Origin: Phragmites australis
Lineage: Eukaryota > Streptophyta > Magnoliopsida > Poales > Poaceae
Assembly (NCBI RefSeq): GCF_958298935.1
Contig: NC_084934.1
Coordinates: 5,148,501-5,212,500 of the forward strand
Direction of reading: 5' to 3'
Length of the DNA: 64,000 bases
Shown: positions 11,690-23,775 of the stretch, in pieces
How positions within the stretch are numbered: the stretch's first letter is position 1
Layout: every line of letters starts with the position of its first letter
Translations under genes and position numbers: made by a program
Notes under the pieces: generated by a model
Told to the model about the DNA's origin: nothing
Database searches by the model: none
Seen by the model: only the letters and a program-made list of their open reading frames with translations

Positions 11690-12060
11690 AAAAGAAGTTC
11701 AGAGGCTACATGGCAACCCTCATATATATACAGAGCCAGGGGACCCTGCGGAGGAGAAAAAAACAAGCAACAAAAGCCATAAGCCAACAGAAGCCACAAG
11801 CGCTCTACAACACCCGAAGCCTTCTGTACTCACGATATACATCAACATCTCACTAATACTACACGCAAAAATCCCTCGACTAGGTTTAGAGCACATCTAG
11901 GCTAGCCAAGACCCCTCTTGTAATATGTCTCGAATATCAATACAAGAACACAAGATGTAGGGCTATTATACTTTGGGATGTTTGAACTTGTATAAATCTC
12001 TATTTTCTGACGTACAATTCAGCTGAAGAGAGTATCCTCTACTTTATTCACATATTCATA
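11690..12060 (+). repeat. Gypsy-like LTR remnant
   Basis: A TATA-like CATATATATACAGAG lies at about 11,730. It is followed by poly(A)-signal-like and CAATACAAGAACACAAG sequences. Then comes GATGTAGGGCTATTATAC...GAACTTGTATAAATC, which resembles the conserved R/U5 region of common Gypsy LTRs in grasses. No complete ends, primer site or coding region was found. The assignment depends on recalled family resemblance. Confidence 0.4.
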
Positions 12061-12248
12061 AGATCTGCGATTTACTAACCATCTATAAATTCCTAAATAT
12101 AAAATGAACACAAACAGATCAACTATCATTATCATACTATAAGAGTCTATCCTATACATATATCTCTCTAATATATTCTAGGATGAAAGCAATAGAAAAA
12201 CATGCATGATGAACATGACGGATCACAGTAAATGTACCCATCGGCAAC

Positions 12249-12485
12249 TTAAGATGCAGAGGCCCCCGTTATGGTGATGCAGTAGATGACGACAAAGAGG
12301 ACATAGAGGAAGAAGACCATGAGCAGTCGCGTCGAGCGCTTCTCGAAAACCTTATTCACCCTCTCCCGGTGCAGGATCCTAAGAGTGATGAGTTTCAGAG
12401 ACCTACTCACCCGTTCATCGGTGCACGTCAGTGCAACGGGATGGAGTAGACTACCTATGACGGTGCAGTAGAGAGAAATAAGCAA
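12249..12485 (-). CDS. Possible small membrane protein (unrecognised)
   Basis: A minus-strand frame of up to 78 codons ends at the stop near 12,249. Its C-terminal part contains a hydrophobic helix (LLMVFFLYVLFVVIYCITIT) preceded by basic residues (RERVNKVFEKRSTR), the layout of a small single-pass membrane protein. The frame at its upstream limit opens with TTG, not ATG. The first ATG in frame is well inside it, so the start is doubtful. A TATATATAC box at about 12,529-12,537 lies a plausible distance upstream on the same strand. Two related blocks (GCACCGATGAACGGGTGAG and GCACCGGGAGAGGGTGAAT) suggest an internal duplication. It could equally be a fragment of a larger gene; no family is recognised. 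Confidence 0.25.
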   Translation of the reverse strand: MLISLYCTVIGSLLHPVALTCTDERVSRSLKLITLRILHRERVNKVFEKRSTRLLMVFFLYVLFVVIYCITITGASAS

Positions 12486-12559
12486 AACCCTAGTTGCGTA
12501 TGTTCTTTTGTGGTGGTGGCCGTCAAGTATATATAGAGAGAAAATTGCATGGTTGAGAC

Positions 12560-13920
12560 ATGTTATGATCAGACTCGGTTATGTGCCACGATTGGATTTT
12601 TAACCGACATGATTTTCATATATATACATTTGCCCACGAAGCAAATGAATAAACTGCAAAAGGAGGCTACACCTGCGCAAGCTACTGAACCGGATTTTAG
12701 CGGACCATTCATGCAGATACCGTGTGCCTGCGCCCTTCACCCCGCCAGATCCGGGGAGGTGAGGCGAGTGAGCGTACGCGTGTGTTCTCCTAGTCCTCTC
12801 ATTCATATATGCTAAGTGGGTGGAAGAGATAACTCATTTTAAGTTGGTCTTCCTCCACCTCCATTAGCAAGATAGGATTTTGAGATACATCCCACCTCCA
12901 TTTAGTTGGACCTTTGAGATTTTTTTTTAAAATTCTTCATAAATATTATGGTCTAGGCCCATATATCTAACAAACTCATGGAACTATCAGGTGAGAGGTT
13001 ACACATTTAGTCCTAGAATCATTTTCAGCAAAACATCAGCAGAAACCACACCTACTCTTTTGCATAACTTATTACCCTTTTCAAGTGAGAGAAAGTAGAT
13101 GAAACCCAAAAATAAAAGATACGTGCTATCCATTTCTCTTGGGGTGTAAAGTGTCTCGAGAGACAGAGAAGTAGATCAACGAAATAAATAGGACATGCAA
13201 GCCATTTTTGTCTATGGCGAGCCAAATCTTATCTGCATATATAACAGTGTCGAATCCTTTTTCCTTGTTTCTTCTATTCTCAGGAGTTCGGACTATGTCG
13301 CTTTGAAAGAAAACAGAACATGCTACACATCTTAGGTGTTACCACAACATTATAGCTAGGTTCGGGAGACGTCAGGAAGATAAAGATTATTTCATGTCCA
13401 TATGTGCTCACAGAGATTATGGAAGCATTCGGTCGATGCCAGTATGTGACACTGAGTGAGATAGGCTTGGGGTGCTTCAGATTAGTGACATGGCACCAAA
13501 CATCAGGAGGTGTTTCCATTTCGTTCTCTTGGTCTACGCACTCGGATGCATATCCTAGAGCATTCGATCATATAGGGGCCTTCCTTGATTGGATCCGTAG
13601 TACAATACAGGGATGTTGTCTGTGTGGTCCTTAAAATGTAGATGCGGCCTTCTCAACTTCAATGTCCTGAGTTCTCCAAGCTGTTGTATCAGTTATTGTA
13701 ATTACAGTGTGATTAAGTGATTTGGTCTCCTGAAAGAACCGTGGTGTTGGCTTATCAATGTTATTACCACGTTATACAGTTACGTGTTTTTAAATCTTGT
13801 GATCATAATGTCGAACCAGCTACAATTATTCAGTCATCTCGTGTTCATTAAATATCGACATGGCAGTATGCTTTATCCTGTAAGATTCACGGCCCCATTG
13901 TTTCTTCGCATCATCCACAT
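12560..13920. other. Gene-free stretch before the CACTA element
   Basis: Mixed AT-rich sequence with short open frames on both strands. None has a recognisable motif. Nothing further is supported. The last three bases (CAT, 13,918-13,920) are the left copy of the CACTA target duplication. Confidence 0.4.
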
Positions 13921-14245
13921 CACTATATGAAAAATAAATATGGGTGACAGGTCATATTTATGGATGACGTCATCCCGAACGCGTCACTGATGACTAATTA
14001 TTAGGTAAAAATCTGTCATCAATAAAATCATCAGTGACGGGTCATAACCTCGACCCGTCACCTTTGAGCGTCACTCATGTGCTTTGGTAACAGACATAAG
14101 TGACGAGTAAACTCTTCACCCGTTACTTATGTCCCAATATAAGTGATGGGTAACTACATTACCCGTCACTTATGTCTGGCACACATGTGCTAGGGGAATA
14201 CATAAGTGACAGGTAAATATGTTACTCGTCACTTATGTTTATGGT
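13921..14245. repeat. Left terminal inverted repeat and subterminal array of CACTA copy 1
   Basis: After the CACTA terminus the 8-base TGACGGGT motif and its complement recur many times as facing pairs, e.g. around 14,027, 14,056, 14,140 and 14,158. Paired copies could fold into hairpins. In En/Spm-type elements such arrays are bound by the TNPA product. Here they lie at the 3' end relative to the minus-strand transposase genes. Confidence 0.8.
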
Positions 14246-15014
14246 GTCCTGCTGGTTTGACCTGCTTCCTAACTACATTCTGGAGCGTAGCCAGGATTTG
14301 GCGGCCGTCTTCCCTGCAAATAACAACAACACATCCAAATTCATAGTGATAAACACACTTATATAAGAACTCACTTCATCACAAAATCACAAAGGTTACA
14401 AAGTTCCAATCTATTCATTACAGAATCACAAATGTTACAAAGTTACAATCAACTCATATTACATAAGACATCACAAACTAAGAATTCTATAGTGGAACTC
14501 GTTGTGTGGACTGATGACTTCAGACATCATGAACTCGACGATCCGTCGTCAAATCTCCGGGATTGCACAGTTGTCGAAAAAAAGAGTATCAAATCCCTTA
14601 CATAATTTGACACGTAACTAATGTCATGTTACCATAGAATTAAATTAATTACTAAAATTAGTTACGAATCATCTCATAATGAACTTACATCAGGGGATTT
14701 GAGATCCTTAATGCGAAGGGTGAGGAGCATGTTCCATGCAACATAGAATCCACAGGTGTTGCCCAGTGGTTGTTGGTGGCACTGCTAAACAAAAAATTTA
14801 TTGTTAGATCAAAAGAAAAGAAACAACAACAGAGAACATTTGCTAATCTGTTAGGTAGCACATACCCCGAACCCGATCTTGTGTGTCAGTCTACGGCCAT
14901 CTTTCTCATTGTAGTCAGGTTGAGCTCAAAGGTACTTATCAAAAGCCCTGCATAAGAGGGATCGATTAGGGAACATTTGAATGTTATAAAAGTTAAATAT
15001 GTATACTAAACCAG

Positions 15015-17383
15015 ACTGAACTTACGCAGGAGTCCTTTTACAACGTTGTAATCATTCTCTCTAAGTTGCCTTTTCGTCCTACTGGTCTTGATGAGTCAAG
15101 GTACCACACTAAGTTTCACTTAAGGCAAATAACCAGTAAGATCCAATAGCCACCGGTTTTGTGCGCACCCAACAGGTAGTATATTTTGGAATATTTTTGC
15201 AATTCCCTGGCCACTTGGTCCACAACAAAGTCAGGGTGAAGTTGGATGACCGATATTGTAATGGCCTCAGGGTCCAGAAATGTGATGCAGTCCTTGTTCT
15301 TCTTTGTTTATTTCATCAAGTGTCTACAGATAATAACACAGTTAGATTCAAGACTTAGTGGTATTAATTAATAAATATCCAATTTCAAGGGACTTACAAT
15401 GTGAAGACCTGTAATAACGATACGTCCAGGCCATCAAGGTTGAAGAGATTGTATAAGTCATTGAAACCTACAATGAAGTAGCCGTCGTCTTTACTTAAGA
15501 AGTATCGTCGTTTGTACTGTACGACTATGGATATTGCATTGTTGTCTCTACAAACCTGCATGTAGTAATTATGCAAGTTGATACATGCTTGTCCCGCCTT
15601 TGCTAGACCATCTACCGTCATCATGGGCTTACCATATTTGAATTTCATGTTGGCACTAGTCCACGCTACTCCAATATCCATGGCCTTCTTGTCCGGTACA
15701 ATGGCCTTCTACATATCCGACACATTCTTCTTAGATCCTTTCTTCTTGACCTTCTTTTTGTTCTACTTTGGGCTCTCTCGGTGAGACGAAATTGGATCTG
15801 GAAGTGAGGCTGCTGGATGCGGAGGAGAAGGCAGTGAAGCCGGCTTCTCTGAAGGAGGAGAAGGCAATGAAGCTTCCTTCTCTTAGTGTGAGGGGCGTGA
15901 CAGCGGTGCACTTGGAGCTCGTCCAGACTGGGATGCATTAGAGACCACGATGTCACCCCTCTTCCACTGGATCCTTTGACAAAGAGCTACACCTAGAGTT
16001 GTGACTTCATCATTGAGGGGGAGCTCCAACATGTGATCGGTGGCATTACTATGTACCATGTCCACCATAACTATGGCATAGCCTGCACGTATCGAGACCA
16101 TATGTAAGATATGAACGCCTGGAAGCACCTGGCCCCTTGTAACCTCAATGTGATACCCGCCAGACCTAATTACAAGGCTGTAGGGCTGTAGGGCATGGGC
16201 CCTTCTAGCAGGTCAATCGTATCTAACTCAGTCATGACAGTAGCTACTTGTTGCTCGACCTCCTTGGAGGCACAGCTACTCTTCCCTGCAACTTTGGGGC
16301 TAGCTTTCTGTGGTATGGAGGCGCAACTACTCTTCCCTGCAGCTCCAGAGCTAGCTTTCTGTGGCATGAAAATTTGTATTCCCTGTGATGCAAGCTGCCC
16401 TATGATGCAAGCTGCCCCATGATGCTTGTGTAAACTTTCTAGGTGATGTTCCATGTAATTGCATCCGCATCCACTGCAGATCTCTTCCTCTTCTTGTACA
16501 TCTCGATGTCTTCGGGAAAGCCGTATTTCCAGCCCTGAGAACTTGATACACCTTGCACTCGACCTGGGTGCTCCGGGTTTCCCAGCGCTGTTGTGAGAAC
16601 ATCATGTTCCCTGACCTTAGCGAAAGAACCTTGGCTGGCTGCGATTGCCTTTTCTTTGACTTTTCCTACGACTGTCTGGGTTTCGCTGTTTCTAAATGTG
16701 ATTTTCCTGCTTTTGGATACCTCACCCGTTGCACGTAAATATGACCGCGATCGTCCTGGGAATTAGAACGAAGAATTCTGGCGGCCTTCTCTAGCTTATT
16801 TTTCGTCCTCTGCCTACCATTTCACCCTATTCCCAGCGTACCCAGTTACGCCGGTCCTGTGGTTACGCTTGTTCTTAACCCGAAGCTGCTTCTTCTTCTC
16901 ACTCTCTATTTTGAACTGCTTAGAGTTCTTCATTTGCATAAAAGCATGGCAATCTTCCTCTTTCAAGTGCTTGTAGCTCTCGAAGACCGCCACCCCTTTA
17001 GCCAAGTTCTGATTCACAAGCTTGCTCTTAAAGTTTCGGTGAAGTTTCGCGATCGCTTTCATTACTGCGTTGGCCGCGGTGATCATTTGACGCTCGCTCA
17101 TGTTTTCAAGATATTCCAGATACTCCTTGACGATATTATCGAACAAGTCCCTCTTCACTTTGTCACTGTGGTTATCGAACTTAGTCGTTCTTGGCAATCT
17201 CTCCCGAGCAATAAGCCATGCGACCCTCCGGAATCTATTTAGGTCCTTTTCATCCATAGGGAGCCCATCAACATCGATTCCCATGATGGTAACCTTGTCC
17301 ATTGGCCACTGTGGTTGTATCCTTGGCTTACGGGCTTGTGTACCACTACTAGTTGTTTGGCTTGGAGACTGCGCTTCCGCCAT
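15015..17383 (-). pseudogene. CACTA second gene: TNPA-like N-terminus with ULP1-like (C48) protease domain
   Basis: Translation starts at the ATG at 17,383 (MAEAQSPSQ). The first exon reads to about 16,814, with a helical, charged region ending HRTGVTGYAGNRVKW typical of plant Ptta/En/Spm proteins. Further downstream on the minus strand come a repeat-bearing segment (16,454-16,170) and a conserved block (16,128-15,880, GVALCQRIQWKRGDIVV). An exon at 15,681-15,394 reads YFIVGFNDLYNLFNLDGLDV. The last part is a ULP1-like core at about 15,330-15,015 (GGYWILLVIC, VWYLDSSRP). The catalytic His of HW is Tyr here (codon 15,146-15,148) and a following Trp codon is a stop (15,116-15,118). The Asp (15,095-15,097) is kept. 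Several frame changes confirm a pseudogene. Confidence 0.75.
16266..16367 (-). repeat. Two-copy 51-bp coding repeat
   Basis: Two adjacent 51-bp units (16,266-16,316 and 16,317-16,367) inside the CACTA second gene. On the minus strand each encodes a 17-residue block around PQKAS..AGKSSCAS. The copies differ at several positions, so the duplication is not recent. Confidence 0.75.
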
Positions 17384-17820
17384 CAAGAGAGAAAACAAGG
17401 GGAGTTGACACAAACAAAAAATATTCCTCCATTCAACAAGTATAAACTGCATTGACTCATATCAATACCTCTTTTTTTGGATTGTATTCTTCGTCACTTA
17501 CCCGACGTCAGCTCTCCCGCTCACACGGAACAGGGCTTGGGTTGTGATACTGGCTATCGCTGCTGGAGAGGGACGACGGGTGTCGGCTTGGGCTCCTATC
17601 CACCCCATCTTATACCGGGACGGCTTCTAATGCTAGCATCCTCTGTGCTTTTGGTTTCTCAGGGGTGACAGTCCTCTTCTACCCCAAGGAAATCAAGTGT
17701 AGTATATTTTGTTCTCAATAGAGGAAAGAATAGGAATCTTGCTATCCTAATAATCATCGTGATTGGGCCATGCCATGGTAATTCAGAGATTAATTATCAT
17801 AGGTAGCTGAATCAGAGTTC

Positions 17821-17846
17821 ATATATATATATATATATATATATAT
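17821..17846. repeat. AT dinucleotide microsatellite
   Basis: Thirteen uninterrupted AT units within the non-coding part of CACTA copy 1, upstream (on the minus strand) of the second gene's start. Confidence 0.9.
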
Positions 17847-17869
17847 CAACAAACTTTAAGTCCAAATTC

Positions 17870-19790
17870 TAATTTTTCCATATAGTGCTTGAACCTCATG
17901 TTGTATAAGTAAAAAAATTGAAGGAAAATCTCATGTTGACCAATTGATTGTTATAAAATGTGCGACAATAAGAGCATGAATATTAAAAATCCACAAATAA
18001 CATAACAAGAGAAAATTTGAACATATATCATATACATGATCATGGAAATATAAGTTGTCCTCACAAAACAGATAGAGCAGTAATCATGTATAGATAATTG
18101 TAGAACCGAACAACATGATGTGAAGTTAACATTTGTTTACTCTCAGAAAATTCTATCAGCTGGCTCCAAAACTATAAAAGTTTGCTCCCAAGCTGATCTC
18201 TAATCAAATCACAAATTGAACAAGCAAATGAGATCACACCTAGATAAAGATCATGAGCCTAAATTCTATGAAAATGCTACTGCTTCCTAGACACGGCTAC
18301 TGAGCAGGTGCTTGAGCACTAGAAAAAGAATCAAGCACTTGTATATCACAAGACTAGCAGCACAACAGATCAGCACAAGGCTAGCAGCACAATAGACCAG
18401 CCAGGCAGTAAACTGGTTGACTACAAAGCCTAAAAAATTGGTATGTAAGAATCGACCAACAGGAATCAAAGTGCGAAAACAACTATTGCCCAGAACATCC
18501 AATAATCAGAGAACTACTCAAGATCTCATCTATTGTACTCAACTAATGTAATTGATCATCATCGAGCTAAAGAATGTACAACCGTACTATTAGTGCAAAA
18601 AAGACTACTAATGATGCACCAAACCATCAACTCATCAGGGGAAAGTAGCATTAATGGCCGACCATACTTGTGAGCAACATAATAGGACAGCACATGGCCA
18701 CAATATCAAATAACTGAGATACTAACCATCATCCACAGCAAGACAACAATGTAGGGGCCAACCATCTAGCAACAGGACACTCAAATTCATTAACTGTCGG
18801 CCAACAATTTACTAGCCAAGCCATTGATAAACATAAGAGCATAAACACTATAGCCATATCATCAGCTCACAAAAAGGGAACGGAGACTATAAACAATAAG
18901 TATATGTATAATCGAGACTATCCACAGATGAAACCTCCAATAAACATCATGATTTGCCATCAACCACACAACGGATCCAGTACGAGGAAGGATTGCTCTC
19001 AGAGGGTTCTAAACAGCTGACCCCATAATAACGAGATTCTACTCCCTAGCTGATCAATTTACACATCAAAGACTCGACATGTATCTAAGATCACACCTAG
19101 AAACTGAACCTGACAATAATTCTCTCGAACTTAGCAAAGCTTCCTGGACAGGGCTATTGAACAGATTCAGAAAACAGAATGAAACAAAATCTATGGAGAC
19201 TAAATTTAACAGTTAGTAGATCAATAGATCAACTCAAGAATAGACCATCAACATCTATAACTCCAACGATTTCAGTACCCTCTATTCCAGGAAGTCAGAC
19301 TAAAACTATTGTAAAATAATAGAGAAATATACAGGTTCAAACTATGGTACTTAGCATACATGTCCAATATCAGTAAACATCATCAAGCATTTATCCACAA
19401 GCAACCATACTATCAAGCAATTTCAAGTATAAGAAAGTGCACTCAAAAGCCCCTGCTCCATCTAAGACAAAATGCAGTAATGAGGTGACAAGAAATGAGT
19501 AAGGCATCACAATTCACACCAAGAAATAAGCACTTTGAGCTTGAACGCCGCAAATCCATCATTAGCAGGCAATATGCCACATTCCTATTTTAGACTTCAT
19601 GATTTTGAAGATCTCCAACAAATCTGACTTGCCATCAATTTATCTTATCAGAACAAGATCTCCAACAAGATCTTCAACAAATCTGATCCAACATTACATT
19701 AGGAAGCTTAAGGGCACTTTGAGCAAACAAGATCTCCAACAAACTTCATGATTTGATATCAACCACATAATGGATCCAGTACAAGCAGGA
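17870..19790. repeat. Non-coding CACTA interior containing diverged duplicated blocks
   Basis: About 1.9 kb of AT-rich sequence without coding signal, between the second gene and the GC-rich segment. Similar blocks recur. CATGATTTGCCATCAACCAC near 18,951 matches CATGATTTGATATCAACCAC near 19,746, both running on into GGATCCAGTAC. GCTTCCTGGACAGGGCTATT near 19,139 matches TGCTTCCTAGACACGGCTAC near 18,282. This indicates old internal duplications with spacings of about 800-860 bp. It could be an intron or leader of the second gene. Confidence 0.5.
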
Positions 19791-20090
19791 GATGGGGGAG
19801 GAGATGGAGGGGGAGGAGCGGGGGCGTACTGGACAGAGATGAGGGTGGGTAGACATCAGGCTCAACGGAGGTGGGAGGTGGACACCAAGCTCGACGGAGA
19901 TGGGGGGCCCGGGGGCGACGGTGCTACTCCAAGTGTGGTGGGGCTCCGACGGGGGCAGAGAGGACTTAGGGGCGACGGTGGTGACAGGCTCAGCGGCGAT
20001 GGCAACAGGCTCGGCGGCAACAGCGACTGGCTCAGTGGAGGGCAACAGCGACAGTGAACCCTAGCACGCGTAGGCAAAAAGACTTAGGTA
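19746..20090 (-). other. GC-rich leader or first-exon-like segment inside CACTA copy 1
   Basis: GC content jumps here. On the minus strand, after a TATATAACCCTAG promoter-like motif (about 20,120-20,132), a frame encodes an Ala/Pro/Val-rich stretch with repeated AAEPV units. It opens without an ATG, so it may be leader sequence. It has no recognised domain. Its position just downstream of the internal repeat block suggests the start of the transcription unit for the second gene; this is inference. Confidence 0.35.
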
Positions 20091-20120
20091 AAATGAGAGA
20101 TAACACGCATAGGGACTAGC

Positions 20121-20335
20121 TAGGGTTATATACATACAATTCATAGGTGATGGGTGATAAATGTCGCCCATCACTTATTGTAAGTAAAAGGTGATGGGTT
20201 AAGAATATCACCCGTCACCTTTTACTTCGACTCGGCCTGTACATATAAGTCATAGGTGACGGGTCATGTTACTTACCCATCACCTATTATTTATAAAAGT
20301 GACGGGTTAATAATATTACCCGTCACATTTTAGAA
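20121..20335. promoter_or_regulatory. Internal block of subterminal-type TGACGGGT repeats
   Basis: Facing pairs of GGTGATGGGT/ACCCATCACC and GTGACGGGT/ACCCGTCAC stand between the end of TNP2 and the second gene. They are the same motif as at the two ends of the element. On the minus strand the block is followed by a TATA-like motif and the GC-rich segment, so it has the layout of a terminal promoter moved inside. No CACTA terminus was found next to it. Confidence 0.6.
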
Positions 20336-20490
20336 ATTCAAATAATTTCAAACCTAAAATTCAAATTTGTTAGTTTTATTACAAATTCAAATAACTTGAA
20401 ATATAAAATCCAAAATTGAAATTAATATTACAAATTCAAATAACTTGAAACCTACAATTCAAATTTGACACTCAAATTCAAATTTGTCAT
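20336..20490. repeat. Degenerate AT-rich tandem repeat
   Basis: Repeated variants of ATTCAAATAACTTGAAACCTA and ATTCAAATTTG, directly 3' of the TNP2 coding remnant. Probably non-coding spacer of the CACTA element. Confidence 0.6.
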
Positions 20491-23400
20491 TTTTGTGCTT
20501 TCTTTACATGCATCCCTTCCTTATAGTCGAAGCGCAGGTATGAAGCTTCCTCGGTTAGCGAAAGGCGTGGCACGATTGTAGTAGCAAAAGGGGGGATTTC
20601 ATCGAATTGATTGATCTCCTCCTCATCAACGACGCTTGCAACTTCGACGATGCATCTTTTCTCAGTGAGAACCACATGGTGTTTCTTCTGTGTTGTGTCA
20701 GTCATATAAAAGACTTGGCGAACATCTTTAGCGAATATGTAGGGTTCAAACTTGTATCCAACATGTTTGAGATTAACGCTAGTGAATCCACACTTTTCAC
20801 TAGTGATGCCCTTTGCCCCATTTACCCAACGACACTGAAACAAGGCTACATTGAATCCCAAGTAGTTCAGCTCTCAGATCTCCTCTATTTGACCGTAGTA
20901 TGTGCCTCTCTACATGTCGTTGTCATAAGCATCTATACGGACTCTACTGTTCTGGTATATGCTCTTCTCATCTTAGGCAATCATATAAAATATGTATCTA
21001 TTTATATCGTACCCTTGATATGTCATAACTGTGTATATAGGGCCCAATGCCAGATTTTTTATCAGAGCACTTGTTGGAGTACTCGATTGTCTGATTTGAT
21101 CTTAGAACCAAGTCGTGAACCTTCGTATATGTTGCCTCGCAACCCAAGCTTCGGTATGCCCCGGATTCTCTTCAAGTACCATCTGTTTGTGCTCATCGAC
21201 ATATAGGTACATTTCACTCAATTGTGCAGCACGAGAAAATGAGCTTGCTCATAAGCCTTCGGATCAGGAGTTATTGTCATCTTCCCCAAAACTCCCACAC
21301 CTGTGAGTCTCTCATCATGGTGAGACTTAGGCATGCCAATTGGGCTATTTGGGTTAATGTAATTAACATACCACTACAATGCCTCCTCTGTCGCGTAACC
21401 CAACACGATGCATCCCTCAGTAAAGGCTTAATTCCTTATGTACGACTTGAGAACTCCCATATATCTCTCGTATGGAAACATGTGATGTAGGAACATAGGC
21501 CCAAGGTAGTGTATCTCCTTCACAAGGTGAGTAATGAGATGTACCATGATATCGAGAAAGGATGGTGGAAAATACACCTCAAGAATACATAAAGTCTCAA
21601 AGTGTCTTCTTTCTAGCTCCTCCAGCAAGTTTGGATCGAGCACCTTTTGTTCAATTGCATTGAAGAAAAAGCACATGCTTAGGATAGCCTCGTGAACCTT
21701 TATTGGGAGGATGTTCCTAATAGCTACCGCTACAGTGACATCATCATCATATGGCAATCATGGGACTTCATCATGGCGAAACTCATTTTTAGCTCTTTCA
21801 CCAAAACAAGTCTTGCAATGTTGGACGAGTAACTGAAGGGAACTTTCACACTGTGCAAAAACTCGCATAATTCTTTTTTCTCCTTCCTAGATAGAGTGAT
21901 AGCTGCTGGGGGTAGGTGTTTTCCTTTGTTCGTATCTTGTGCATGGAGCTCCGGCCTTAAGCCCATTTCTTCAAGGTCAGCTCGTGCATTCTCATGATCC
22001 TTTTCTTTTCCCTTCATTTGGAGCAATGTACCAATCAGACTCTCGCAGATATTCTTCTTTACATGCATGTTGTCAATAGAGTGACGAACATCTAATTTTT
22101 TCCAATACTCTAGTTCAAATAGTATTGATTTTTTGTTCCACATTCCTAATTGTTCATCATCCTTAGAGGATTGTTTTCGCTTGCCACGGACAACATTGAT
22201 ATTCTTAACCTGATTGTAAACATCTTCCCCGCTGATATGCCTTGGAGGTAACACTTTCTCCCTTTCCCTCGAACTGCTTGTCCATGTTTCGGTATGGGTG
22301 CTTCCTGGGAAGGAAACGTCAATACCTCATGTACACTATATTCTTTGAGTTGTTCAACCTCAAACTGCATGTGCATCTAAGCAATGGGGGAAAGCTTCAC
22401 CTTTTCTTTTGCTCTGACTTGACAAGTTATGAAGTGCTGGCAGATTATTGATGGTGACGAACAACATGGTGTGCAATGTAAAGTATTCTTGCTTGTATTG
22501 ATCTCAAACCTCGACGCCTTCCGACTAGAGTTTCTTAAGATCATCGACTAAAGGCCTGAGGTATACATCGATACCGTTGCCAGGTTGTTTCGGTCCTGAT
22601 ATCAAGATTGACAACATAATGTATTTTCGTTTGTTACAAAGCCAAGGTGGAAGGTTGTAGATCGATAATACAACAGGCCAAGTGCTATGTGAGGTACTGA
22701 TATTACTGAATGGATTCATGCCATCTGTGCTCATAGCAAACCTAATATTTCTTAGTTCTTCAGCGAACCAACTAAATGTGGAACCAATGATTCGCCATTG
22801 AGCAGAATCAGCTGGGTGTCGTATCATTGCGTCGTTCTTATGACCTTCCTTATTCCAACACACCAATTGAGTCTCCTTCATGTTGGCAAACAGACGTTTC
22901 AGACTGGGAATTACAAGAAAATACCACACCACCTTCCTAGGACCACCTTTACTTTTTTTTTGCCTCCGTCCCCATCACCACCATCATTTCTACGCTTATA
23001 TTGATGGGTTCCACACACGGGGTATTGATCCAGCTCTGCACACTCTCCACAAAACAAGATACAATCCTTCTTACATGCATGTATTTTTTTTCTACTTACA
23101 GTCCTAAAGGACAAATTATCTTCTTCATGTTGTAGACACCCTCGGGCACCAAGTTCCCCTCCGGTAGCATGTTCCTTAGCAAATCCAACCGTGCTTTGAA
23201 ACTCTTGCCAGTCCAAGCATGGGTTGCCTTCAGCTATAGAAGCTTTAGGTTACCAAATATCCGCGTGTACTTCTCCTTACAGTTGGGATAAAAGGGCGTC
23301 TTGGAATCCCGCATAAATTTTTGGAATTTAGCAAACTCACCATTGTTATACTCACTGTGCCGCTCGACATTCCACACCATCTGGTCCACATTCTTCACAA

Positions 23401-23775
23401 AATCCTCAAGATCATTATCATTCAAACCTAATATGTTTTCATCCCTGAGATCATGATCCATTTCACCAGATATAAGTTCTTGATCCACACTGTTAGCATG
23501 GAGGACCTGATCCATCTCTCCCTCGTTAAGGCCTTCGTCGCCATGTTTGTTCCAACATGTATAATTCTCTTTAAATCCATGCACGACCAAGTGTGTATGG
23601 ATATTGTCTAGTTTTGAGAACTTCTTTTCATTCCTGCAGTCGCGACATGGACAATACAATACCGTTTTACCATGATCTTTCATATCCACCAAGGCAGCAC
23701 TCATGCAATGCTTCACCCCGCTCAGGTACAGCGGACAAGTCCGGGTCTCGGGGTACATCCAACTTCTGTCTGTTA
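20487..23775 (-). pseudogene. CACTA TNP2 transposase (decayed)
   Basis: The minus-strand gene begins after a GATAACAG acceptor near 23,776 with TDRSWMYPETRTCP, the transposase-associated domain, including the CPCRDCRN cysteine motif near 23,655. A Cys-rich linker (KKDCILFCGECAEL, about 23,070) follows. The TNP2 core (22,932-22,525) has HPADSAQWR and STDGMNPF, then NMHVKKNICESLIGTLLQ near 22,060. A DUF4218-type part (21,757-21,428) contains CILEVYFPPSFLDIM, and a DUF4216-type tail (20,861-20,487) contains QVFYM. The order is that of a full TNP2 protein, but it is spread over several frames with stops (for example near 21,970 and 22,525). It catalyses element excision and insertion in functional relatives. 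This copy should not make intact protein. Confidence 0.8.

Noticed and set aside
14027..14240. Regularly spaced short repeats that at first sight could suggest a CRISPR-like array.
   Set aside because: The units alternate in orientation and sit next to a CACTA terminus. They are subterminal transposon repeats in a plant genome.
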